A stretch of DNA of 64,000 nt from Pigmentiphaga sp. NML080357 (GCF_002188465.1 NZ_NINW01000025.1:181698-245697), one strand, 5' to 3'; shown: positions 42,708-51,533, counted from the first letter of the stretch. A program made the numbers and translations. Notes: a model not told the origin generated them from the letters alone.

Positions 42708-43409
42708 CTACGGGGCCTGCATGCCGCCCGTCACGAAGCGGGTGACCTGGTCGATCAGGCTGTCGGTGTCGTCGGGGTCGTAGAGGCCCGGCGGCGCCAT
42801 CTCTTCCATCCGGTGGGTATCGGAGAAAGCATAAAGATAGGTACCCACCATCAGCGTGACGCGCCAGTACGCGTCCAGCTCGGGCAGGTTAGGCAAGGCC
42901 TTGCGCACCGCTTCGACGTACTGGCGGGTGGAGCTGCCGTAGGCGTCGGTCCGCAGCTTGTACGAGATCTGCGGCGGCTCGGTGTGCAGGCGCGCCTGCA
43001 GGCGCAGAAACGAGCGACCTTCGGGCGTGGAGCGGAAAGCGAGCGTGGGCATCAGGAAGGCCTGGACGATGTCGCGCACCTTGGGCTTGCCCGGCTTGGC
43101 TTGCAGACGCGCGAGGTTCTCGATGCGCTGCTGGGAAATGATCTGGCTGCGGCGCATGAACACCGCCTCGAACAATCCATACTTCGAGCCGAAGTAGTAA
43201 TTGATCAGCGCCTGGGTGACGTTGGCCTGATCGGCGACTTCCCGCAGCGTGGTGCCCGCATAGCCCAGGTTGGCGAAGAGCTCTTCGGCTGCGTCGAGAA
43301 TGTCGTCCCGTACGACGCTGGTGCCTTCGGGCCGGCCCGGTCCCTTCTGGCCGGTCTTGCGTCTGGTTTTGGCGGCGGGGGTACCCCGGCGGCCGCTGAC
43401 CAATTTCAT
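42708..43409 (-). CDS. TetR-family repressor of the hydroxypyridine island
   Basis: Regulator of 233 residues (245 if it starts at 43445). An N-terminal basic lead (about 30 residues, RRGTPAAKTRRK) is followed by the TetR helix-turn-helix (ILDAAEELFANLGYAGTTL, then VTQALINYYFGSKYGLFEAV). The rest is a ligand domain. The start at 43409 was preferred because the AT-rich dyad at 43411-43432 would then lie outside the coding sequence; the longer form cannot be excluded, and neither start has a clear ribosome site. It converges on nicF. Position and matching sites suggest it represses importer, enzymes and itself, with a pathway metabolite as inducer. Confidence 0.88.
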   Translation of the reverse strand: MKLVSGRRGTPAAKTRRKTGQKGPGRPEGTSVVRDDILDAAEELFANLGYAGTTLREVADQANVTQALINYYFGSKYGLFEAVFMRRSQIISQQRIENLARLQAKPGKPKVRDIVQAFLMPTLAFRSTPEGRSFLRLQARLHTEPPQISYKLRTDAYGSSTRQYVEAVRKALPNLPELDAYWRVTLMVGTYLYAFSDTHRMEEMAPPGLYDPDDTDSLIDQVTRFVTGGMQAP

Positions 43410-43410
43410 A

Positions 43411-43432
43411 ATCGGCTGTTTAATTATTAATT
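43411..43432 (-). promoter_or_regulatory. Candidate TetR operator 4, before the TetR gene
   Basis: Includes AATTATTAATT, a perfect 11-base palindrome, preceded by TGTTTAATTA as in site 2. It touches the TetR start codon region, consistent with autorepression. Confidence 0.5.
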
Positions 43433-43507
43433 GCGAAGCCTCCATGCTAAGGCTTTTCGTCGATGCGGGCTATGTCTGCGAAGGGCGCTGCCTGGGGTGG
43501 ACAGGCC

Positions 43508-44485
43508 CTAATGCGGCGCGAAGACTTCCTCGCACGCCAAGGCGCGGTCCAGATAGCCGTCGGCCCGCAGCATGGCCGCGAAGGCGTCCAGGGTCGCCCT
43601 GTTCTCGTCCACCCCATATGGCCAGGGGTCCGGCCCCAGCGCGGCCACGGTTTCCTCGACGTGGTCCATCAGCCACGGCAGCGTGGCGGCCAGCGCGCCG
43701 CTGAACCGCAGCCGCTGCCACGCTTGTTCCTTGGCCCGCGCGCAAGCGCTTGCCAGGGCGTCGGCAAGCCACGGATGCGCCTCATGCCGGTCACGCCTGA
43801 GCACCAGCGCATGCATTATTGGAAACACGCCGGTGGCGGCATGGTAGGCGGCCTCCATGCGCTTGTAGTCGGGAAACAGCCGCTGCACGTCGGGGTGCCG
43901 TCCGTGCGACTTGGGGATGAAGGCGCCGATGAGCGCGTCGATGCCGCCCTCGGCCAGCATGTCCGACAGGCACGTGGTGGCGGGAATGCGCTGCCACCGC
44001 AGCGGCCGGCTGGGGCGCAACTCCATGATGTCGCCGCCGGCGACGCCATACTCGTTCACGCCGCCCTCGTACCACTCCGCATCCGCGAGATCGACGCCAT
44101 GGCCGTCGCGCAGCAGGCCCCGTATCCAGACGGCGGCCGTCATCTGGTGTCCTTGCACGCCTATGCGCTTGCCGGCGAGGTCGGCCGGCGTGCGGATGCC
44201 GGACCGGGCGTTCACGAAGATGAAGCCATGGCGGAACATGCGGGACGGGAAAACGGGCAGCGTGACGAAGTTTGCACGCTGTTCGGCCGTGAGGACATAG
44301 CAATGAGTCAGCGACATTTCGGCGATGTCGAACGCACCGCGCTCGAGCATGCCGCTGAAGATGTCGACCGGCCGTTGCCTGACGTGCGGCACGATGCGGA
44401 CCCCGTCGATCGCCACCGAGCCGTCGTAGAGCGGCTGCATGCGATCGTAGGGGCCGGCTGCGAGGGTCAGTTCGAGGGTGGGCAT
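43508..44485 (-). CDS. Periplasmic-binding-like protein, 4,5-dihydroxyphthalate decarboxylase-like
   Basis: A 325-residue protein with the fold of NMT1/ABC substrate-binding proteins, in the group often labelled 4,5-dihydroxyphthalate decarboxylase. Key stretches are FDIAEMSLTHCYVL, FPSRMFRHGFIFVN and GIRTPADLAGKRIGVQG. No signal peptide is evident: it begins MPTLELTLAAGPYD. So it may be a cytoplasmic enzyme or receptor-like protein. It follows a Bug gene by 16 bases and is the second gene of that reverse unit. In the neighbouring cluster it could prepare or sense an aromatic acid, but this is only suggested by position. Confidence 0.75.
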   Translation of the reverse strand: MPTLELTLAAGPYDRMQPLYDGSVAIDGVRIVPHVRQRPVDIFSGMLERGAFDIAEMSLTHCYVLTAEQRANFVTLPVFPSRMFRHGFIFVNARSGIRTPADLAGKRIGVQGHQMTAAVWIRGLLRDGHGVDLADAEWYEGGVNEYGVAGGDIMELRPSRPLRWQRIPATTCLSDMLAEGGIDALIGAFIPKSHGRHPDVQRLFPDYKRMEAAYHAATGVFPIMHALVLRRDRHEAHPWLADALASACARAKEQAWQRLRFSGALAATLPWLMDHVEETVAALGPDPWPYGVDENRATLDAFAAMLRADGYLDRALACEEVFAPH

Positions 44486-44501
44486 GCGTCGCTTCGCGCC
44501 G

Positions 44502-45527
44502 TCATTCGGGCTTGACGCCGGCTTCCCGGACCAGGCCGCCCCAGCGCTCGAATTCAGAGTTGAGCATCTCCTTCATCTCCTGCGGGCTGTTGGGCCGCGG
44601 ATCGTGCGACGCGGCGTGGATCCGGTCGACGAGGTCCGGCGACTTGAGCGCGGTCGCCACTTCGGCATTGAGCTTGCGCACGACGTCCTGGGGCGTGCCG
44701 GCGGGTGCGAACAGGGCGATGGCCGAATCGATCCGGAAACCGGGAACGCCCGCTTCCTCCATCGTGGGGACGTTGGGCATGGCCGAGGCCCGCTGGCCGC
44801 CCGTGACGGCCAGCACCCGTACCCGCCCCGCCTGGAGCAAGGGTTGGATGGGACCGGAGTCGGTGATGCCGGCTTGCACTTCGCCGGCCGCGACGGCGGC
44901 CGCCGCGGGGCCGCCCCCCTTGTATTGCACCGGCACCATGTCCAGGTTCAGCGAGCGCTTGAGCAGCTCGCCGGCAAGGAAGGTCTGGCTGCCCACGCCC
45001 GTGACGGCGTAGCTGATGCTGCCGGGCTTGGTCTTGGCGGCATCGATCAGGTCGCGCACCGACCGCAGCGGGGAGTCGTGCTTGACGGCGATGACCAGCC
45101 CGCTGGTGGCCACGCGTGAAATGGGTGCGAGGTCCTTGAGCGGATCGTAGCCGGCCTTGGTCAGGTGCACCGTCACCGTCACGGCGCCCAGCGAGGTGAG
45201 CAGCAAGGTATAGCCGTCGGGCTTGGAGCGCGTCACCGCGCTGACGCCTATCGTGCCGCCGGCGCCGGCGCGGTTTTCCACGAACACGCTCTGGCCCATC
45301 TGCTCGGACAGCTTCTGCGCCAGCGCGCGGGCGATTACGTCCACGCTTCCTCCTGGAGCATAGGGAACGATGACCTGTACCGGCCGCTCTGGGTAGCGCT
45401 GGGCCTGGACGGCCGGGGACGCGAGGGCGAGTCCGGCGGCAGCGGCCAGGAGGGTGGCGGTGGCCCGCCGGCCGGGACGGCGCGAGGCGCGGGAATGGGA
45501 GTGGACGGTCGATCCGGTGCGTTGCAT
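44502..45527 (-). CDS. Bug-family (TctC) periplasmic solute-binding protein
   Basis: Receptor of 341 residues. A signal peptide with an arginine-rich N-region (SRASRRPGRRATATLLAAAA) extends to about residue 42 (cut near VQAQ). YPERPVQVIVPYAPGGSVD and VENRAGAGGTIG are the family marks. Operon with the 4,5-dihydroxyphthalate-decarboxylase-like gene. The arginine-rich N-region with SRRPGRR resembles a Tat signal but lacks the full motif. Ligand unknown. Confidence 0.9.
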   Translation of the reverse strand: MQRTGSTVHSHSRASRRPGRRATATLLAAAAGLALASPAVQAQRYPERPVQVIVPYAPGGSVDVIARALAQKLSEQMGQSVFVENRAGAGGTIGVSAVTRSKPDGYTLLLTSLGAVTVTVHLTKAGYDPLKDLAPISRVATSGLVIAVKHDSPLRSVRDLIDAAKTKPGSISYAVTGVGSQTFLAGELLKRSLNLDMVPVQYKGGGPAAAAVAAGEVQAGITDSGPIQPLLQAGRVRVLAVTGGQRASAMPNVPTMEEAGVPGFRIDSAIALFAPAGTPQDVVRKLNAEVATALKSPDLVDRIHAASHDPRPNSPQEMKEMLNSEFERWGGLVREAGVKPE

Positions 45528-45602
45528 GGCATGCCTCCGTCGTTCAGAAGGGCCGGGAGTGAGTGCAGCGAAAATGGTCGCGCGCGTCGCGCGGTGCGCG
45601 GG

Positions 45603-45734
45603 TCAGATTTCTATGATGGTCTTGGGCGTCTTGTGCAGGCAGTCTCCCGGCCCGTCGGGGCCGATGATGTAGTTGTCGCAGACCGTGGTGAATACGCTGG
45701 GCGTCGCATGCCCGGGATGCACCACGATATTCAT
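45603..45734 (-). pseudogene. C-terminal remnant of an unidentified reverse-strand gene
   Basis: A 43-codon frame beginning MNIVVHPGHATPSVF and ending KTPKTIIEI. The composition is orderly (conserved-looking PGHATP, CDNYII and PGDCLHKTP) and unlike random shadow frames, so it reads as the end of a real protein whose front is gone. I do not recognise the family. It meets the broken forward gene at 45733, back to back. Confidence 0.4.
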
Positions 45735-46281
45735 GCCGGCGGCGATAGGCATGCTGCTTGGCGGCCAGATCGATGCGGCGCTGCTCACGGCGCCGTCGTA
45801 TTTCAAGCTGGAGACCCAGGGGCTGAAGGTCCTGACCGAGCTGCCCGACCACGAGGATATCTACGTCTGCACGGTTTTCCTCCACAAGCAGGCCTATTTC
45901 TCGGAGCAGCGCGGCATGGCCGAGCGCCTGATCAAGGCTCATGCCGAGGCCATCAAGCGCTTCTATGACGACAAGGCCTTTGCCGTGTCGACGTTCAAGG
46001 AATTCGATCCTCCCGAAAGCGAGGCGGACATCAGCCGGGTCTACGACATCTACGTCAAGCGCAACGTGCTCGATCGCATCCCGCTCATCTCCAAGGCCGC
46101 GCTGCAGGCCACCGTCGAGCGGCTGGCCGAACAGACGCCCGCGGTGCGCAGCCTCGACCTGCGCAGGGTGGTGGACAACAGCCTGGTGCTCAAACTGGCC
46201 AAGGAAGGGTGGTTCGAGCAACTGTTCGGGGCCGCCGTGCGCGAGGAGCAGGAACGCAAGATCGCCGGCGCCCTGGCCTGA
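45733..46281 (+). pseudogene. NMT1/SsuA-type ABC substrate-binding protein, C-terminal remnant
   Basis: About 180 codons encode the second half of a NMT1/THI5-like binding protein: GQIDAALLTAPSYFKLE, then the EDIYVCTVFLHKQAYFSE stretch and FKEFDPPESEADISRVYD. A normal protein of this kind has about 320-340 residues with a signal peptide and first lobe, both missing. Homology seems to start just after the ATG at 45733. The upstream frame (from 45673) is only the reverse complement of the neighbouring remnant. No ABC permease or ATPase is nearby. Confidence 0.7.
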
Positions 46282-46355
46282 AACGCCCGACAGCCGGCGC
46301 CCCGCCGGTTCGCGCGAAGCTAATATCGAGGCATTCCCTCTTCGTTTCGCGCGCC

Positions 46356-47357
46356 ATGGAACTGCGTCACTTGCGCTACTTCGTCACCGTTGCCGAGCTG
46401 GGCAGCGTCAGCCGCGCCGCGGAAAAGCTGTTCATCGCCCAGCCTCCGCTGTCCGCCCAGATCCGGCAACTCGAACAGGAACTGGGCGTGACCCTGTTCC
46501 TGCGGCAGCCGCGGGGCGTCAAACTGACGCCTGCCGGCGAATCCTACCTGGAAGATGCGCGCGCAATCCTGGCCCGTACCGAGCAGGCGGCAGCGCGTGC
46601 GCGCGAACGGCAGAGCGGCCGCCGGGCGGCGCTCCGGCTGGGCATGGTGCCTTCGGCGGTGCATTCCGTCCTGCCAGGATTGCTGGACAGGCTGGCGCAA
46701 GCCGGGCTCCAGGCCGACGTCGAGGTCAGCGACATGATTACGGCCCATCAGCTCCAGGCCTTGCGCAACGACGAACTCGACCTGGGGTTCGGCCGCCCGG
46801 GCGAGGATGGCTGGCCCGACGAGGCCGTGGCTGCCATCGACGATCCCTACAGTCTCGCGCTGCCGGCGGACAGCGCGCTTGCCGGGGGCAGTGGGGTCAT
46901 GCCCCTCGCCGCGGCGGCGCGGGAAGTGTTTGTTGGCTTCTCTCGCTACCAGGACGTGGATTTCTTCGACCGGACCCAGGTGCTCTGCGCCGAAGCGGGG
47001 TTCAAGCCGAATATCCGCCACCATGCCGGACAGTTCTTCAGCGTGCTGGGACTCGTCGCCCGCAACCTGGGAGTGGCCATCGTGCCGGCGTCGCTCGGGA
47101 CGCTGGCTTTTCCTGGCGTCGTATTCCGGCGCCTGGCCACGCCGGGTCATCGGGGCCGGCTCGTCCTGTTGCGGGGCTCGCGCCTGGAACAGGATGCCTG
47201 GACGGAGCAGGTGGTGGAGCTCGCGCGGCAGGAGCTGGAGGCACTGGCAGCCAGGATGGCCGTCCTGGACGGGGCCCGGGAGCGGCAACCTGCCCGCGCT
47301 TCTCGCCGCGCGCAAACCGCTTCCAAGCGCGCCGCGCGGCAGCCGGCTCAGCCCTGA
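46356..47357 (+). CDS. LysR-family transcriptional regulator
   Basis: Regulator of 333 residues in the CbbR/CatM-like subgroup, starting MELRHLRYFVTVAELGS. The helix-turn-helix is AEKLFIAQPPLSAQIRQLEQ. A basic, unstructured tail (RERQPARASRRAQTASKRAARQ) is longer than usual and overlaps the convergent TSUP gene by ten bases. A typical effector domain fills the middle. Its target may be the broken gene upstream or the TSUP gene; orphan position leaves this open. Confidence 0.9.
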   Translation: MELRHLRYFVTVAELGSVSRAAEKLFIAQPPLSAQIRQLEQELGVTLFLRQPRGVKLTPAGESYLEDARAILARTEQAAARARERQSGRRAALRLGMVPSAVHSVLPGLLDRLAQAGLQADVEVSDMITAHQLQALRNDELDLGFGRPGEDGWPDEAVAAIDDPYSLALPADSALAGGSGVMPLAAAAREVFVGFSRYQDVDFFDRTQVLCAEAGFKPNIRHHAGQFFSVLGLVARNLGVAIVPASLGTLAFPGVVFRRLATPGHRGRLVLLRGSRLEQDAWTEQVVELARQELEALAARMAVLDGARERQPARASRRAQTASKRAARQPAQP

Positions 47358-48154
47358 AAGAACCGCACGATGAGTGCGCCGCCCGAAGCCAGCACCACCA
47401 GCGATACCAGCCGGAGAAAGGCGTCGCGGCTCAAAGCCAGCGTGATGCGGCGTCCTACCCAGGTGCCGAGCAGCATGGCCGGCGCCAGCCATAGTGCCGT
47501 GGCCAGCAGACCGACGTCGGCGTAGACTCCCGCCAGCAGGAAAAGGACGGCGCGGGTGAAGGTGCTCAACCCGATCAGCGTGCTCTGCGTGACGCGGATC
47601 CCGGTCTTGTCTTGCAGCCGCCCGGACAGATAGATGGCGTAGATGAAACCGCCGCTCCCGAACAGGGCGGAGAAAATCCCCCCGACGATGCCGAACGGAT
47701 AGGCCGCGCGCGGCGGCAGCGCCCGCGCAGGCCTGTAGCCGCCGAGGGAATAAAGTCCGTAGCCGACGGCGAAGAGTCCTAGCATCAGGAGCAGGGCATC
47801 CGGGCGGCTGCGCAGCAGCATGGCCGCGCCGGCGAGGCTGCCGAGCATCATCGTCGGGACGAGCCGCTTGAGTTCGTCCAGCGACGCGTGGCGGGCATCG
47901 CGCGCCACGTTGGTGGCGGCCGCGGAGAAGTCGAGCAGGGCAAGCATCGGCACGATGGTGGCCACGGGAACGAAATGCGCCAGCAGCGGACCGGCCACCA
48001 GCGCGGTACCGAATCCGGCCATGCCGAAAATGACGTAGGCCAGCGCCACGCCGGCGAACATCAGCGCGAACTGGGATAGGGAAACGGGAAGAAGGGACAG
48101 CAGGGTATCCACGGCGGCAGGCCACGAAACAGCGACCACCGCAGTCTGCGGCAC
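47348..48154 (-). CDS. TSUP-family membrane transporter (TauE/SafE-like)
   Basis: Membrane protein of 268 residues with eight helices in two repeats, the TauE/SafE (sulfite exporter) fold. The two repeated family marks are FGMAGFGTALVAGPLLAHF near residue 45 and VGGIFSALFGSGGFIYAIYLSG near residue 160. Members move sulfite, sulfoacetate or other organic anions. It diverges from the LysR gene at 48212 (57 bases between starts), the usual pairing with a LysR regulator. Ion carried is not predictable. Confidence 0.85.
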   Translation of the reverse strand: MPQTAVVAVSWPAAVDTLLSLLPVSLSQFALMFAGVALAYVIFGMAGFGTALVAGPLLAHFVPVATIVPMLALLDFSAAATNVARDARHASLDELKRLVPTMMLGSLAGAAMLLRSRPDALLLMLGLFAVGYGLYSLGGYRPARALPPRAAYPFGIVGGIFSALFGSGGFIYAIYLSGRLQDKTGIRVTQSTLIGLSTFTRAVLFLLAGVYADVGLLATALWLAPAMLLGTWVGRRITLALSRDAFLRLVSLVVLASGGALIVRFFQG

Positions 48155-48211
48155 GCCGGCCGTTGCCGTCCAATTCTAAAATCAGCCAGGTTCCATCTCA
48201 ATCGGCGATAA

Positions 48212-49123
48212 ATGTTCTCGGTCAGGCAGCTTGGATACTACGTGGCGATCGTCGAGGCAGGCAGCTTCAGCGAGGCGGCCGCGCGGCTGCATATCGCCCA
48301 GTCGGCGTTGAGCCGCCAGATCAAGCTGCTGGAGGAGGACGTCGGCGTGGCGCTGCTCGCGCGCACCACGCGGCAGGTCGAGATGACGGCGGCCGGGCGG
48401 GCATTCTACGACGATGCCCGGCGGATGCTGGCGGAGCTGGGCGACATGGCCAGCCGTGCACGCCAGGCCGAGCGGGGCGTACAGGGAACGGTGGAACTGC
48501 TGCACTCGAGCTCGGTGCCTCTGGACGATGCGCTGCTGCGGGCACTGCATCGTCGGGTGTCTGCGCATTCGGGGGCGACCGTGTCGATATCGACGGCCTC
48601 GTCGGAACAGCAGGCGCAGGATATCCAGGACGGCCGCGCGGACATCGGCCTGGCGCGCGCGCCGGTGCTGCGCCAGTGGCCGGACGTCTGCACGGAGGTC
48701 CTGTACGAAGAGCCGCTGCTGCTGGCGGTGCCGCCTTCGCATCCGCTGGCGTTTGAGCAATCCGTGCCGATGCGTGCGCTGCGCGACCAGCCCTTCGTAT
48801 CGCTGCCGCACCCGCATCGCGGCGGCTTGAGCTACCGCGTGGTCGACCTGTGCCGGCAGGCCGGGTTTTTTCCCCGCGCCGCCGCGGCCGTATCCCGCAA
48901 GGCCACCCTGCTCAAGCTGGTGGAGCACGGGTTCGGCGTTGCGCTGGTGCCGGCGGGCATGGCGGCAGCGGTGCAGGCCGACGTATGCCTGGTCGCCCTG
49001 GAGGGCGGCTGCACGACCCAGGTGGTGCTGCATTCCCACCGGTCGCCGTCGCCAGGGGCGCGGCGGGTGCTGGACGTGCTGCGCGCGGCCGCCGGCCAGG
49101 GGGCCGGGCTCAATCGAGCCTGA
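48212..49123 (+). CDS. LysR-family transcriptional regulator
   Basis: Regulator of 303 residues, starting MFSVRQLGYYVAIVEAGSF with the helix-turn-helix AARLHIAQSALSRQIKLLEE. The effector domain is complete. It is divergent from the TSUP gene and convergent with a Bug receptor gene, overlapping the latter's end by 14 bases. It most likely regulates the TSUP carrier; a link to the Bug-adh unit is also possible. Confidence 0.91.
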   Translation: MFSVRQLGYYVAIVEAGSFSEAAARLHIAQSALSRQIKLLEEDVGVALLARTTRQVEMTAAGRAFYDDARRMLAELGDMASRARQAERGVQGTVELLHSSSVPLDDALLRALHRRVSAHSGATVSISTASSEQQAQDIQDGRADIGLARAPVLRQWPDVCTEVLYEEPLLLAVPPSHPLAFEQSVPMRALRDQPFVSLPHPHRGGLSYRVVDLCRQAGFFPRAAAAVSRKATLLKLVEHGFGVALVPAGMAAAVQADVCLVALEGGCTTQVVLHSHRSPSPGARRVLDVLRAAAGQGAGLNRA

Positions 49124-50096
49124 TGTGCCTTTTCGCGATCAGGTCGCCGTACCGGGCCGTGTCGCTCCTGATGCGGCTTTCCAGGGCGGCTTGCGACGTG
49201 TCGTCCACTTTCCAGCCCTGTTGCAGCAGCTTCTGCTTGGTTTCGCTTGCGTTCAGGATTTTCGCGAGCGCGCCGTTCAGCCTTGCCTGGTGCGCGGCCG
49301 GCATCGAGGCGGGCGCCATGACGGCGTTCCACACTTCGATGTTCACGTCCTGCGCGCCAAGGTCGCCCATGGAAGGCAGGCCGGGAGCCAGTTCGCTGCG
49401 CCGGGAGGACGTTACCGCCACGGCCGCCAGCTTCCCCGACTCCACCAGCGGCATCACGGTCGAGGCCGGCAGCAGGGTCATGTCGATCTGTCCCCCCAGC
49501 ATGCCGTTGATGATGGGCGGGCCGCCGGCGAATGGCACGTGCAGCGGATTGATGCCCAGGCCGTCCTTGATGAGTTCCATGCCCAGGTGGCTGCCCGAGC
49601 CCGCGCCGATGGAACCGTATGCCAGCTGGTCGCCCTTGGCGCGAGCCTGCTTGAGGTAGTCGGCGGCGCTGCCCGGCATCGCAGCCTTGGGCACGACCCA
49701 GACCAGCGGCGCGGTGCCGATCAGGGCAATGGGTGCGAAATCCTTGAGCGGATCGTAGGGAAGCCTGGCATACAGGAACTTGGAACTGGTCAGCGGTCCA
49801 TTGCCGATGACGGCAATCGTATGACCGTCGCTGGCCTTGGCCAGCTGATCGGCGCCGATATTGCCGCTGGCGCCGGGCTTGTTCTCCACGACGACCGGTT
49901 GGCCCAGCGCTTTCGCCAGCGGTTCGGCCAGCATGCGAGCCTGCACGTCGGGGGATGAGCCGGGAGGGTAGCCGACGATCATGCGGATCGGCTTGGCGGG
50001 CCAGGCTTCCTGGGCCGATAGCGGCGTAGCGGCCGCCGCCAGGGCCAGCGCCATTGCGCACATGCCGGCCAGGCGCCGGCGCTTGTCGATGCTCAC
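49110..50096 (-). CDS. Bug-family (TctC) periplasmic solute-binding protein
   Basis: Receptor of 328 residues with signal peptide to about residue 28 (cut near LSAQ), WPAKPIRMIVGYPPGSSPD and VENKPGASGNIG. The usual GG after the tyrosine turn reads PGSS. It lies 60 bases downstream of the alcohol dehydrogenase gene on the same strand, so the two are probably one unit, taking up and oxidising the same alcohol or sugar-type compound. It overlaps the LysR gene by 14 bases tail to tail. Confidence 0.91.
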   Translation of the reverse strand: MSIDKRRRLAGMCAMALALAAAATPLSAQEAWPAKPIRMIVGYPPGSSPDVQARMLAEPLAKALGQPVVVENKPGASGNIGADQLAKASDGHTIAVIGNGPLTSSKFLYARLPYDPLKDFAPIALIGTAPLVWVVPKAAMPGSAADYLKQARAKGDQLAYGSIGAGSGSHLGMELIKDGLGINPLHVPFAGGPPIINGMLGGQIDMTLLPASTVMPLVESGKLAAVAVTSSRRSELAPGLPSMGDLGAQDVNIEVWNAVMAPASMPAAHQARLNGALAKILNASETKQKLLQQGWKVDDTSQAALESRIRSDTARYGDLIAKRHIRLD

Positions 50097-50156
50097 GATG
50101 GTCTCCTTCGTGTCGTTATTGCGCCTGCGGGGCAGGCGGGATGCGGCTGCCGCGCG

Positions 50157-51203
50157 TCAGGCCGCCAACGCAGGCTGGATCATGACCTTGGTGGCCAGCT
50201 TGCGCCGCGCGAGTTCGAAGCCTTCCCCGGCCCGTTCTAGCGGCAGGCGGTGCGTGATCATGTGCCGCAACGTATCCTGGTGACGGCGCATGAACGCAAC
50301 CACCTCGGGCCAGGCGCGTTCCGCGGCCCGGTATGAGCCTCGCACCTGCTGGTGCTGGCGCACCAGCATGGTCAGGTCGATGGGAACCGGCGCGGCATGA
50401 ATGCCGGTGATGACCAGCACGCCGTGCGTCTTCAGGGCGCGCAGGGCAGGCGCGATGACGGCGGCCGCGCCGGTGGCTTCGATCACTACGTCGAACCGGC
50501 CTGAGGCGAGAAAGGGGGCGAGCCCTGCGTCCATGTCGGTGCCGGCGAAATCCACGAGATCGGCAAAGCCCATCCGCCGCAGGACTTCCATGCGGGCGTG
50601 GTCGCCATGGCCCGCGACCACCACCTGCGCGGCGCCCGCTTCGCGGGCAAACAGCGCGATGCCCTGGCCGATGTTGCCCGGGCCCAGCACCAGTACCCGG
50701 TCACCGGGCCGGACGCCGCCGGTGCGCACGGCCTCGTAGCTGACCGTCAGCGGTTCGGCCAGCGCCGCGATCTCGGCGTCGACGCCTTCGGGAATGGGGA
50801 CGCAGTTGCGTGCGGGAGCGAGAACCGCGGAAGCGAAAGCGCCGTCCAACGTGACACCGATGCCGCGCCGTGTGACGCACGCATCCGGATCGTCATTCAG
50901 GCAGGCCTTGCAGCGGCCGCACACCACCGAGGGCCGCACCGCGACCAACTGGCCGACAGTCAATCCGGAGACGTCCGGTCCCAGGGCGGCGATCCGGCCG
51001 CTGAATTCATGGCCGATGGTGACGGGCAGCGCCGGGGCGGCGAAGTGATAGCTGGGAGTCCATTCGTCGATGTGCAGGTCGGTGCCGCACACGCCGGTGG
51101 ACGCTACGTTCAGCAGTACCTCGCCGGGCCCGGGCGCGGCAGGAGGCGAGACATCCTGTAACGCCAGGCCGGGAGCGGGACGGGTCTTGCGCAGGGCTTT
51201 CAT
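50157..51203 (-). CDS. Zinc-dependent alcohol/polyol dehydrogenase (MDR family)
   Basis: Medium-chain dehydrogenase of 348 residues. The catalytic zinc residues are in STGVCGTDLHI and GHEFSG, and the structural zinc cysteines in CGRCKACLNDDPDAC. The nucleotide site is VLGPGNIGQGIALF, indicating NAD(P) use. The pattern (L-threonine/sorbitol/butanediol dehydrogenase-like) does not fix the substrate. It is the first gene of a unit with a Bug receptor. A strong 21-base palindrome sits 68 bases before its start. It lacks neighbouring pathway enzymes. Confidence 0.9.
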   Translation of the reverse strand: MKALRKTRPAPGLALQDVSPPAAPGPGEVLLNVASTGVCGTDLHIDEWTPSYHFAAPALPVTIGHEFSGRIAALGPDVSGLTVGQLVAVRPSVVCGRCKACLNDDPDACVTRRGIGVTLDGAFASAVLAPARNCVPIPEGVDAEIAALAEPLTVSYEAVRTGGVRPGDRVLVLGPGNIGQGIALFAREAGAAQVVVAGHGDHARMEVLRRMGFADLVDFAGTDMDAGLAPFLASGRFDVVIEATGAAAVIAPALRALKTHGVLVITGIHAAPVPIDLTMLVRQHQQVRGSYRAAERAWPEVVAFMRRHQDTLRHMITHRLPLERAGEGFELARRKLATKVMIQPALAA

Positions 51204-51270
51204 GGCGGAGGAGATGCAATCGAGGAACGACCAGTGTCCGCGCTCCCCTATCCATACGTCAATTACTCGT

Positions 51271-51291
51271 TTCGTATGCTAAGCATACGAA
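51271..51291 (+). promoter_or_regulatory. Perfect 21-base palindrome upstream of the alcohol dehydrogenase gene
   Basis: Arms TTCGTATGCT (51271-51280) and AGCATACGAA (51282-51291) are perfect reverse complements around one base. Nearby half-site-like pieces occur (CATACGT at 51253-51259). It has the look of an operator for a GntR- or TetR-type regulator. Confidence 0.55.
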
Positions 51292-51366
51292 GAAAGTATG
51301 GAAACATCCGCACGCGCCGCCACGAGACCCGGACCCGGCAAGAACCCGACGCTTCACCCCGAGAAA

Positions 51367-51533
51367 CTCTTCTAGACCCAGGGCACCGCGGATCCGGCGC
51401 CGCCGTCTGCTAGTGCCGCCCCCTGGGCCCGGCGGCGGGCCGCCCCAAGGCGGGCCCAGGCCCCTTGCGGGGCTGCCGCGCAGCGGCTGGGGGCACACCA
51501 TACGGGGCACGCGAAGCGCGTAGGGGGGTTACC
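51367..51533 (-). repeat. GC-rich intergenic repeat, copy C
   Basis: Runs from a C-run/TACGCGC end directly after the stop of the Bug gene at 51534 to the CCCTGGGTCTAGA end near 51371. It is the longest uninterrupted version of the family after copy A and shares long stretches with copy D: GGCGGGCCCAGGC, CACACCATACGGGG-type and the final T-A-G-G-G run. No gene is seen in 51204-51533 apart from this repeat, the palindrome at 51271-51291 and the alcohol dehydrogenase upstream region. Confidence 0.75.

Noticed and set aside
45165..45968. Forward frame of 267 codons across a Bug gene's 5' end and the remnants
   Set aside because: Shadow sequence without motif; the reverse-strand Bug gene and the two remnants explain it.
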